NCBI GenBank assembly: GCA_029891345.1
Contig: CM057003.1
Coordinates: 12,998,709-13,062,708 of the forward strand
DNA from: Dryococelus australis
Lineage: Eukaryota; Arthropoda; Insecta; Phasmatodea; Phasmatidae
Direction: 5' to 3'
Length of the DNA stretch: 64,000 nt
Both the position numbers and the translations under genes were made by a program. The notes below the pieces were generated by a model, which was not told the origin of the DNA, searched no databases, and saw nothing but the letters and a program-made list of their open reading frames with translations. How positions within the stretch are numbered: position 1 is the stretch's first letter; the number at the start of each line of letters is the position of its first letter. Below are positions 39,346-48,929 of this stretch, piece by piece.

Positions 39346-39476
39346 TTTTTTGTTTGAGTTGCCGTAGTTTGCCACTATGGGCGGTAGGTGTCCGGGCATA
39401 CTTCTCGTCTTATATTATAATTTCTGTTAATACATCTTTGCACTGATAAGGGAACTGTGCTCGCCGGCTCAGAAGA

Positions 39477-39489
39477 GAAGGTTCTGGAA
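39477..39489 (+). promoter_or_regulatory. HSPE1: Heat-shock element (perfect three-unit) of HSPE1
   Basis: GAAGGTTCTGGAA is GAA-nn-TTC-nn-GAA, the exact alternating pentamer pattern bound by trimeric HSF1. It lies 46 bp upstream of the HSPE1 ATG. An A+T-rich ATATATTGTATTTTAA follows and could hold the core promoter or transcription start. Heat-shock induction of HSPE1 is well established; use of this copy is inferred. Confidence 0.8.
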
Positions 39490-39535
39490 TATATTGTATT
39501 TTAATTACGCAGATAATAGATTAGTTTTAATTGTC

Positions 39536-39538
39536 ATG
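39536..39538 (+). CDS. HSPE1: HSPE1 coding exon 1 (start codon only)
   Basis: ATG is followed immediately by GTAAGG, a strong splice donor (39539 on). Splicing to the acceptor TTTGCAG at 39634 joins ATG to GCG and gives MASSALAKRLIP, the expected N-terminus of an insect Hsp10. The intron is 96 bp (39539-39634). Vertebrate HSPE1 likewise has an intron at the very start of its coding region. An alternative start within 39604-39634 would place odd residues before ASSALAK and would ignore a good acceptor. Confidence 0.85.
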
Positions 39539-39634
39539 GTAAGGCACTAGTACTTAATTTCTACATTTCATTTTTAGTGTTTTTAATGGTATTTTCTACA
39601 CAAATGCGTGTTTGTGTTTGGTTATTCTTTGCAG

Positions 39635-39802
39635 GCGTCCTCAGCTTTAGCAAAGAGGTTAATTCCGTTGTTGGATAGAGTTTTGATTAAAAAAGCTGAA
39701 GCTGTCACAAAAACTAAAGGAGGGATTGTTTTGCCAGAAAAGGCCCAGGATAAAGTTCTACAAGGAACCGTGGTTGCTGTAGGTCCCGGACCGAGGAACA
39801 AG
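39635..39802 (+). CDS. HSPE1: HSPE1, mitochondrial 10-kDa chaperonin (Hsp10), exon 2
   Basis: Hsp10 forms the heptameric lid of the mitochondrial Hsp60 folding chamber in the matrix. This 168-nt exon, phase 0 at both ends, encodes 56 residues: ASSALAKRLIPLLDRVLIKK, then the mobile-loop region EAVTKTKGGIVLPEKAQDK, which contacts Hsp60, and then VLQGTVVAVGPGPRNK. The donor is AAG|GTTAGT. All residues that define Cpn10 (PL.DRVL, TKGGI.LPE, G.VVAVGPG) are intact. With the other two exons the protein is 104 residues, the usual size. Only the start-codon exon and one 9-kb intron separate it from its promoter and C-terminal half. Confidence 0.98.
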
Positions 39803-40239
39803 GTTAGTAACGTGCTCGGCTAATGCTGGAATCACGTAGCCCCGACGAGCAGGACACGATTGCTAACAGCCAATGAAACAAGTTAGTTCGTCGTAAGCCC
39901 GACCGATTTTGTTGTCCGAGCAGCAATTTTGGATTAGAAATTATTTCTATTTTTCTGGTGTCGTGTGGCACATTGTACAGAATGTAAAACATTGAAAAAC
40001 GAAATTGTTTTACAAGCTTTTCCTACTATGAGAAATACGCATGTTAAAAGAAAAATAAATTGAAAATTACTGATTCTAACTCTTAAAAATTTTACCTTTA
40101 TGCATTAGTGATACCAATTTGTCACCATTATGTATGACTAATTTCCCTCTTGTTCACCTACTTTGAAACTAACAGCCGATCAGCGCCTTCTAAATAGTTA
40201 TGTTAAATGCCTAGAGTGGTGTCAGTTGTGCTGTTAATA
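39803..40239 (+). other. HSPE1: HSPE1 intron 2, 5' part
   Basis: Start of the 8983-bp intron 2 (39803-48785), bounded by GTTAGT and TACAG. No feature is seen before the LINE tail. Confidence 0.85.
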
Positions 40240-41045
40240 AATGTAAGAAAAACTAAGGTAGTGAGGTTCACAAGGAAAATGATAAGCAGGGACATGTACA
40301 GATGGGAGGGACAAGAGATAGAAGAAGCAGCAGAATATAGGTATCTAGGGATTGTACTGCAGGGAGACATCAGGTGGAAAAAAACAGGTAGAGAGGGTGG
40401 TTGCAAAGGGAAGGGCTCTGGGTATGCTGGGAAGGGTGCTGAATGGAGTCAGCTGTGAGGTGAAGGAGAAGGCATATGGCACAATGGTACGGCCAATGTT
40501 AGAATATGCTGCAGCAGTATGGGACCCGTATGTGAAGGTGGAGGTGCGAGAACTGGAAAAGGTGCAGAGAAAGGCAGCAAGATGGGTGAAGAGTAGGTGA
40601 AGGCAGGGGCAAGATGGTGAGGAAGAAGGGAACTATAGGCCATCAGTGATGATGAAAGAAATGGGGTGGAGCTCATTGAAGGACAGGAGGACAGTTGAAC
40701 GGTTAGTCAGGATGTACAGGGTGGTGAATGAAGAGGAAGGATGGGGAGGTCTACACTGCAAGGTAAGTAAGGGGGTGTTTAGAGGAAAAGGAAACAACAG
40801 TGAGAAGCTTCAGAGGGTGTGGAGGAGAATGGAGCGGGGTAGGCAGTCCATACTTGTGAGGTCTGTGAGGAAATGGTATGTGTTGAGGGAGGAATTGGTA
40901 TCTGTGAGAGGGGTTGGTAAATTCAGGAAGGGAGTGGAAAAGGAGTAGGTTGGGTGAAGGAGAGTTGAGAGAGCTGGCCACCGGACGGTAGCCTAATTGC
41001 ACGTGTATGTATGTAGATTAATATGTATATATTAGTTACATTGAA
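40240..41045 (+). mobile_element. CR1-like LINE, 3' (C-terminal) portion, in HSPE1 intron
   Basis: Overlapping frames encode KTKVVRFTRK...EYRYLGIVLQGDIRWKK, then PMLEYAAAVWDPYVKVEVRE and LEKVQRKAARWVKSR, then MGWSSLKDRR...LVRMYRVVNEEEGW. The end reads SILVRSVRKWYVLREELVS. These are the standard C-terminal motifs of CR1-like LINEs (YLG, RP.LEYA..VWDP, VQR.AARWV, SVRKWN.L). Frames shift at about 40400 and 40600. It is 5'-truncated and lies in the sense orientation of HSPE1. The minus-strand fragment at 28186-28935 is the same family. Confidence 0.9.
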
Positions 41046-41498
41046 ATGTGTCGTGGTTGGGGCTTGATTCCTGCATTATACGTAAATTCTTTATTGCCAC
41101 TAGCTGCTAGTCTCTTGTATGTCAGCCATTAATGTTTACATTTGTTTAAAAGGTGTTGGACAACATTATTTCTGTGCTTGCTAATTTTGCATAAAATATG
41201 AAAATATGGTCATATTAACGTGAACTACAAATCATAAATACTTATGTCCGAAAATGAAACGTTTAAATTAAATAAATGAATACCACAGTTGTTACTTTCA
41301 TCAGTACCACCATCACTCGGGCCCCAGATTCTTATGTGGTTTTCCAGTTTGTCGCGCTCGCTGTGTGACAAAATTAGAAATGTTTTCTATTTTCTATCCA
41401 CCATTTTAGTCGTGTTGACGTCACAGATGTCTCGATGCTGATTGGCTTTTATTCGTGTTGTGCCCATCGCATCTGTCGCAGTATTGCGATTCAAGCGT
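41046..41498. other. HSPE1 intron 2, no feature
   Basis: A+T-rich intronic DNA between the LINE tail and the repeat cluster starting at about 41499; nothing recognised. Confidence 0.6.
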
Positions 41499-42425
41499 AA
41501 AGGCCCTGCTAGAATGAACCGGTGGATTGCTGGTATGGTGCCGGTCAGTGCCATTCTGAACTCTTTAATTGTCTTACGCTGCTGTGACGTCAGTGCTGGT
41601 GCGGCAGAGTTGGTCACAAGGCCCTGCTACAATGAAACTGGTGGATTGCTGGTGCTGGCTGTGTGCTGGTGGAGTGCGGTCATGTTACAATGGAATGCCG
41701 GTGTTTTGCTGGTGAAGCATAATTTGTTTGATTTGTAACAGCGTAGCATTCGCCATGTTTTTATTGGTTGTTTTTACATTTGGACATTGCGCTAAGATAT
41801 TTAGCTTAATTACACTAATTCCAAGTTATTTATTTTCAACTTTGATTACGTTGGCTAAGTTTTCCCGATGCCGAATTTCTTTGTGTTTGTTTGGCAGTTA
41901 TCGAGTGCAAAATAACAAACTTTTAACTAAATTGTCTTGGAATTTAGTGACAGTAGGTATCTTCTGTTACAAATAAATATATTAATTTCATTTTATTTTA
42001 TCAGCAAAGTTTAATTTCATTGCATCTGTGCAATAACATTGATTTCATTGGTTGCACGATCGTCGTGCAAAGTGCTGGTCAGTTGCTGGTGAAAGTAAGA
42101 AGTTGTCCAACTCTGCCGCACCAGCACTGACGTTACAGCAGGGCAAGTCAATATAACGGACTTAGTGTTAATGAACTTTTGCATTTACTAATAGTAAAGC
42201 AATGATCAATTCACTCTTGTAACATCTTTGATCAATTCATAGTGCAATACACAAATGTAAAAACAAAAACAAAAAATGGCGAAAGCTGCGCTATCTGTTA
42301 ATAGTCAAACGAACTCTGCTTCCTCTCTCTCACCAACATTTCATTGTAACAACGGGACTGCAATCCACCAGTACGGCACAAGCAATGCACCAGTTTCATT
42401 GTAAGATAGTGTTCGAACACACTAG
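41499..42425. repeat. Cluster of direct and inverted repeats (unclassified element) in HSPE1 intron
   Basis: Unit B (AAGGCCCTGCTACAATGAAA, CTGGTGGATTGCTGGT) occurs at about 41499 and 41618 in direct orientation and again, inverted, at about 42420-42335. Unit A (GTCAGTGCTGGTGCGGCAGA) occurs at about 41588 and, inverted, at about 42140-42100. The order A-B on the left and A'-B' on the right is not a simple terminal inverted repeat. It suggests a DNA transposon whose end was duplicated or which was inverted internally. Confidence 0.7.
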
Positions 42426-43849
42426 CTGAGGGCCCCTAAGCGCCTGGTTCTTTGCTGTCCTGTGTCTGCGGAGGGGCCACAGTGGCTGAGCAGTTAAGGC
42501 CAGCCTACAATTAGCACAGAATGTAGCAGCACGCATGGAAAGTAGAATGCAAGTCTTGGAATGGTGCTGTCTACAATCACGCACAGAATCCATGCACAGA
42601 AAGTTGGAACAAATCTTATAATTCTTGTGTGTGTGCGCCGTGCGTGGCCAATCAGAATGTCGATACCTACCACCGAGTTATCTCTCTGTGCTTTTCTCAT
42701 TCAATCTTTTGGATTTGTTGTAGCCTTCTTTTTCCGTACCATGTTAGTCTGAAAATATATTAAAACATCTATGCAATAATACTTCACTGAGAATTATTTA
42801 CTCATAGGCTCAAAATGCAATTATGGTAATTAATAACAGACCATAATATAATTGGAAACAATTTGGCTTATTATTTAAAACACACTTTTAAGAAATTCAC
42901 TAACATATCATAAAATTTGCAGTTTCTTTTTACCTGTAACCTCCGTTACATAACCTGTATCCACGCTACTCTAAGTATGTAATGTAGGATGCAGTTTTCA
43001 GTTTCCACAATAAACAATTTACACAGTTTGAGGTTAGGTGCCTCAAATGTTGAGAGAGAGTATTTTCAGTTTTGAATGACTATTATTTGTGTAATTTATT
43101 AAAGTAATTTCCTCTTTGTGTAGTGAAGTTTCTGACACTATTACAGAATTCTTTTAAGAACTAGAAACTCTTGTTGTAAACACTACACCAGCTGCCCTTA
43201 AACTCATGAGGCTCCTAATATGGCTGCTTTGCATCAAATAACAAAGAGAGTGAAGTAAAATGCTGCTTCCTAGTCAATTGTTTCACATGAACGGAGGATA
43301 CAAAAATATTGCGACAAGTTGTTCAATTTTGCCTATTTACTTATAAGTTTTGGAGACACATTAACATTTCAATAAATAATAGCTTAAACATTAGTAATTT
43401 TTAAAATAATTTCCAATCTTTATTAAATAACGTAAATACCTGACTAACAAATAAAGTATACTGAGAAATTATTTTGTGACATGTAATGGAGGACACCTCT
43501 CTTGACTCTTTGTTAGTAAAAAACAGTGATAATAATCTTCCCAAACAATTAATGCACTTTAAGCTATGCTTTGAACAATTACAAAAACTATTTTAAAATA
43601 TGTTTTTCAAATTGATTATACAGATTAACTAACTTGTGACATCAAAAATTCCCCCTTTTTTTTTTTAAGAATAACCCTTATAACATATGTGCGGTGATTA
43701 GTGTGGTTAAAGGGACAGACGTGTGCGTATTCATATAAGCCGTATGAATGGCGAGTGATTTGGTGAGTATTAACAAAATTAAATTAATATTTTGGGAAAA
43801 AATCTTGAAAAGTGGTATAATTCCATTCCACTTATTACACACAACACGA
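42426..43849. other. HSPE1 intron 2, no gene
   Basis: At about 42475-42500 GTGGCTGAGCAGTTAAGGC looks like the head of a tRNA-type SINE, but no B box follows. The rest is A+T-rich. Confidence 0.5.
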
Positions 43850-43985
43850 ATTCACTGGGTAAATCAACATTTGACCAAAAGAAACTCCAAAAACGATAGT
43901 GGGGAAGGTTATGAAGATCAGGGAAGTTGTGGGGTAAAAAGAGTGAAACATATGTACATAATGTAATATTTATTGATGAAATTGT
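43850..43985 (+). repeat. Interspersed repeat copy (TATGAAGATCAGGG family)
   Basis: This is a near copy, in the opposite orientation, of 29321-29450, with the core GTTATGAAGATCAGGGAAG and the shared end ATGTACATAATGTAATATTTATT. It is probably the terminal part of a DNA transposon, because two more copies form the palindrome at 29030-29320. Confidence 0.8.
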
Positions 43986-44473
43986 TACAATTCCAAAAAT
44001 ACTGTAAAAGCGTAGCCATACATTATGCACAGAATCAGAGTCCCAGCACCAGCAGGGAAGTAAATCTCCAAAATAGTGATTCAAGGCACGCTGCAATTTT
44101 TTTTAGGTGGTGACACGAAGTTAGTAGTTTATATTGTAAATGCACGAGCATTTACAAGAGGTACTGATGAAGCACAATAATTTCTGACACAAGGGTACAT
44201 ATTTGTTACATGTCACACTTAAAACACCTTACAAAAGTGTATGTCACACCAATCAATCTTACCTTCAGGTGCACAGTTGTGAACAGCTGCTGGTGTCTGC
44301 ACACTTTAATTCAGGTAAAGGTAAGAAACTTATCTGTGAGTGTATTTGTATGTCAGCCTTAACAGGAGATGCTACACAGTAATAATACTTCATCACTGTA
44401 CCATAGTGACGTAGCATAACAATTGTATTAAGGGAAGCTACACAATTTTTGTGTATCCAAGATGGTGCATCTC

Positions 44474-44830
44474 AGCGGCGTAGCCAGGATTTGTGTTTGG
44501 GCGGGGGTTTGAAATTGCTAATTTGATAAAGGAACTCTGATCTCCGTAATTGAAGCGGAGGGTCAGGGGGCCCTCCCCTGGGAAAATTTGGTTTGCAAGG
44601 TGCAAAATGGTGCTATTTAAGCAGTTTTAATATCTAAACATTGACTATACCGCTGGTAGTAGTAATAATATTTTTTTAAAGATGGAAATTGTTTGAGTGA
44701 AGAATTTAACAAAGCCTGGTTCTGAATGCTCCCTAACAGATTCTCTAACCCAAGGGATCTCTCTTAAAAGTGCATCGTAGTGGTCGCCGGCAGTTGTGTA
44801 GGCAGAATTGGGGGGGGGGGGGGGTGTCTT
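44474..44830 (-). mobile_element. hAT-type terminal region
   Basis: It begins CAGCGGCGTAGCCAGGATT and soon reaches a GGGCGGGGG run. This is the terminus style of hAT elements with a DUF4371 transposase. A second poly-G run ends near 44824. It is probably the 3' end of the element whose minus-strand transposase lies at 46483-47760; the opposite terminus was not found. Confidence 0.6.
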
Positions 44831-46482
44831 CATAGTTTGAACAGCACTTATAAAAAATTTTGAGTTGAACGTTATATGTAGAATTATGTCCTAAAAGTGG
44901 CACGATGATTATATCAAATCAATAGTTTATTTTACTTGTTTTGTTTTATTCACTGTATTACTTAAAATTCCCAACTTTTTAATTTTACTGATAGCTGTGC
45001 TTCATAAATGGCCAGATTAATTATGATACTAACACTGATGTAACATTTTTGCTGTCATCACATTCCATAAATATATCATTTTACATACATAACTGCAAAT
45101 GCTTGCGCAAAGTAAACTGTAAGTAAAATCAGGTATGTAACAAACATGTAGGCCTATTCAAAATGTTATATGATAACAATTTTACAAAATGACACAATTT
45201 TCAGAGATGCGTTACAGCCAGTAAACGGTCCATGATTAAAATGTCTCTTTCATACAGTTCAATAAAATACAATCATACTGTAATTCGAATAGATGCTTAC
45301 TTTCAGCTACAACTATATCATGCCATTACAAATGTTTGCAATACTACCATTAAGGCCATACTATCGGTGGTTTTACAGAAATTTTGAAAATAATTTCTTT
45401 AAAGCAACAGAATATTGATATTGAAAAATCTCTACATTGTCTTAACACAAAAATAAAATAATTTGTACCTAGATTTCATAGGAATAGACCTCACCTTTTT
45501 TAGATTTTTTTTTGCATCCAAATAATCACAAATTTTGTTACGAAATGACGCAGAGTAACCTGCATGTAGCTATGCCACTACATCTAATGACAATATCATT
45601 ATCAATGCTATATCCTACACTGTGTTAACTATGTTCTATATTATTATGATCATTGATCAAATTATTCAATTAAAAAAATAAATGTTACATTTACCATAAT
45701 CAGTTGAAGTTATTAATTACAATATATAAATGAGGCAGGAAAGGAACATCAGTATTCATAGGTTTTTGGCGGAACTTTTTTTGACGTGATACATAACTTC
45801 TTGAGCCACTTTTGCCCACGCACAAGTCGCACATGGTCTTATTTAGATTACTGGACTTGTTCCCGTCCCATGTTGCATGCTAAATATGTTAGAAAGAAAT
45901 GTAGCATTAATGGCGTCTGTAAATTGTTGCAGTCGCAGAAACTTACAAGATAAGTTGTGCTATGTGCCGGGAGAAGCAAGAGTATAAAGATACACTGTGG
46001 ATGAACACAAAACTGCTGCGTAGTAACATTTATCGTAAACAACTAGAGGTGTGAAAATTTGTCGCTAGGCAATTAATTGCAACATATCAGCTAGAAAGGA
46101 AAACAAACATCTCTTCTTCTACCAAAAACCAATCAGTACGTGTGTTCCTGTCTCATTTATAATTTTTACTTATTAGGCTAGCAGCCTATTTTCTTGCCTC
46201 ATTATTTACAGATACAGTAACTGCACACTTTTATTAATAACTACATACAGAATGGACCAGATTTTGAATTACTTGTGTATGCATTTCAGCTGACAAGTGA
46301 GATGAGAATGTTATATATGAAACAAAAAAGCCATGTTCACCTGTTTATAACTGTATCCATCTGTAGTGTCGTTTAAAGCACTGACCGTGAATAGCAGTCT
46401 GTACAAGCTACTAAAAATGTGGTCCTGTATCCGGCACTTTACAATGAAACAAGGAACTAAGTAAAAAGTGTCAATTATTACC
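44831..46482. other. Probable non-coding part of the hAT element or intron DNA
   Basis: A+T-rich with no recognised feature, between the hAT-like terminus and the end of the transposase frame. Confidence 0.45.
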
Positions 46483-47760
46483 TTAAATTTTATGTGTCAG
46501 CTCAGTTCTTCTGTTTCTAGCTGCAAAGATGTCGATCACATCATCATTGAAGGATGGCCTATGATGCAATTTCTGCAACAGTTTTTTTTCAATACTGAGC
46601 AGTGCGAGGGCATCTTCCTGGCCCTGGCTGTTATGCAAGTAGTTCTTTATCCGCTTTAAAGCTAAGAATGATCTCTCAACTGAGGCACTAGTAGCTGGTA
46701 TTGTCATGATGAGCTTGGAAAGTTTCTGTATTTCGGGAAATACGTCGCCTGGTTCCGATGCTGTTTTATAGATGTGAAGATCTGAAACTACTTTTGTGCA
46801 TGTCACTGTCTGTGAATAAAATGTGCAGCTCGCTTCTTTAAGCTCGACAGATAAAAAAATTTTCCTTACATTTTTCCTTAGAGATGCAAAAGCTTCTTCT
46901 GGGAAATTTTGTGCATGCTGAAGAAAAAGTTTGCTATCCAACAAGCTTAGAAATTTTAGCTTAGGCACTTCAGCAAACCTCTGCATTACATGTACAATAA
47001 TGGCATCAACAATTATAATAAAATAGTCTTTTGTACTTAACAAACTTTCTATCTTTGCCTGCTGACGAATCTACGCGAGCGCATTTTGCTGTAGGAGAAA
47101 CACATTTACAACTGGAACAAATTTTTTCCCCTCACTCGTTCAAAATCGGTTCTCACATTGTTCAGAAAGCTTTTGAAGTTTTCAATCTTCTTCAAAAAGA
47201 AATTGATGCCACTGATTTTCGTTTGGAGAGTTTGGAAAATGGAATGTGAATGAAGGAAAATGAATGAAAATATGACAAAGAAATTAAAGTCGAAGTCTTA
47301 TAAATGTGATAAAAGACCACGCGCAGAACAGTGTGTTTCGGAATCCCACTTGTCAGCTTTTTCTACCATAGCTCTTAGGAGTCCTCCAATATTTTCCTTG
47401 TGTTCGCATACAGTTTGCACTAGCTTACTACTGTAATTCTGAGTTGGAGCAAGTGTAGGAAATCTTTTTCTGCACCTCTGCATCTAAAGCCTGCATCCTG
47501 TTTGTAGATTTTCCAAAAAAAACTGCCAAATGCTGTTAGTTAGATGAAGAAAATTTTGCACTGTTTGATCTACCTACAGACTGCGAAAAGACCAGATTTA
47601 ACTTGTGGGCGTAACAGTGCACAAAAATAGCTTGATCATAGACTGCTCCAATTTTTTCTGCAGTCCACCATGCTCTCCAGCCATCACTGCAGCTCCGTCG
47701 TAGTCTGCGCTACTAACTTTCTTTTCTACATCCTAGAACGAGGCACCAGTCCAGCCCATC
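46483..47760 (-). pseudogene. hAT-superfamily transposase relic (DUF4371/ZMYM1-like) in HSPE1 intron
   Basis: Minus strand, upstream to downstream: SADYDGAAVMAGEHGGLQKK (about 47710-47645), then a C-x-V, Leu-rich stretch, then EKADKWDSETHCSARGLLSHL (47298-47370). A last uninterrupted frame of 186 codons (46483-47043) ends with the dimerisation signature LIMTIPATSASVERSFLALKR followed by IKNYLHNS. Frames change near 47640, 47490 and 47240, and no intact N-terminal zinc finger was seen, so the gene is dead although its last third is open. It lies antisense within HSPE1 intron 2. Confidence 0.85.
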
Positions 47761-48785
47761 AGAGCTGGAGGGTACACACACACAAACACAGTTACTGCTG
47801 GACGTTGCTAGGCTAGCAGCTTCCAGTCGATCCAGTGACTTTGTATGGGCGCGGGCGGGCCTGGGCGTGCTGCTCGCTATTTATTTAATTTTGCACTACA
47901 CAATTCCGCACTGTCGAAGGCTGTCGCAGACTTCATGCCAAAAAAATTACATTATACCTTGGTGGTTTCTGTAGCTAAGGTTTCATTTTCCAGATGATAT
48001 TAAAATAAAATATTTTAATTAGTTCTGCATTATGTAAGGGAAGCGCCACTTCCAAAGCTTCCATTGGCTCTTCGCCACTGTTGTACCAGTGTTATGTTTG
48101 CCAGAATCTTAAGTGTTACACACACTGCTGTTAAAGGTTGTTCATGTTAAAGTGAGCACTTTTGAAAGCCCTCTCATTTTGAATAATAGTCAATAAATAT
48201 ATTTTATTTTAATCTTAGACATTAACTTTCAAGTGCGGTGCATTCTACACACTGTGCTAATTACTTACACTGCAATATTTATTTAAAAAGGTAGTTAATG
48301 ATAAAATATGGCTGAAATAAAAAAAGTAACCAGGGCCTCAAAAGTGCTCGCTTTATCGTGAACAGCCTATATACACAATTAACACAGGTAAGCTGAATTG
48401 TGTCTACATGAAAAGTTCTTGGCTATACAATTGGGTAGTCTATGTTTAAGATTGTGTTTTCCAACTGTATTCAGCAGTGAAGTGTTTGCAGCAGCATTAG
48501 CACTGTGAAGTTTGGTTGTGGTAATTAGTGCATTTCCTGTGTGAATTGTTTAAGGGATTGCTGGTCACATGGTATTGCTTACTTGTTTCCTCATTGTGCG
48601 TCACACCTAACAAGGGTTTCTATATGATCTTTCTGTCGCGCACAACAGTAAAGGGCAGATTGCCACACAAATTTGCCTTAATATTTTCACTTATATTACA
48701 TTTAATCTTGCTCTAATAAATCTAGATTTTAGATAATTTTGAGCATTGTTGTTTTGACTGTGTTGCTCATTGTGGTGTGTTACAG
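47761..48785 (+). other. HSPE1: HSPE1 intron 2, 3' part
   Basis: Ends with a pyrimidine-rich tract and TACAG acceptor. A short (CA)n run lies near 47775-47790. No other feature is seen. Confidence 0.75.
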
Positions 48786-48929
48786 AAAGGGGACAACATC
48801 CCCCTGTCAGTGAAGGTGGGGGACACAGTTCTGCTGCCGGAGTATGGAGGCACCAAAGTGGAGCTGGAGAGTGGTACGGAGTTCCACTTGTTCAGAGAAG
48901 CAGACATTCTTGCCAAGCTGGAGGCGTAA
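48786..48929 (+). CDS. HSPE1: HSPE1, mitochondrial 10-kDa chaperonin, exon 3 with stop
   Basis: After a GTTACAG acceptor, phase 0, this exon encodes 47 residues ending in TAA. KGDNIPLSVKVGDTVLLPEY then GGTKVELESGTEFHLFREAD and ILAKLEA contain the full C-terminal Cpn10 pattern: VGD.VLLPEYGGTKV (the beta-hairpin roof region) and F.FRE.DIL. The join RNK|KGDNIP keeps frame and length typical of the family. No frameshift or missing residue is visible. Confidence 0.98.
   Translation, partial: KGDNIPLSVKVGDTVLLPEYGGTKVELESGTEFHLFREADILAKLEA

Noticed and set aside
39608..39634. Alternative HSPE1 start upstream of exon 2 (ATG at 39604 or GTG at 39608)
   Set aside because: The ATG at 39604 is out of frame with exon 2, GTG is not a normal animal start, and the extra residues are absent from Hsp10; the TTTGCAG acceptor and the ATG|GTAAGG exon explain the gene better.
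42460..42510. tRNA gene or complete SINE at GTGGCTGAGCAGTTAAGG
   Set aside because: There is an A-box-like stretch only; no B box, acceptor-stem pairing or tail could be found.
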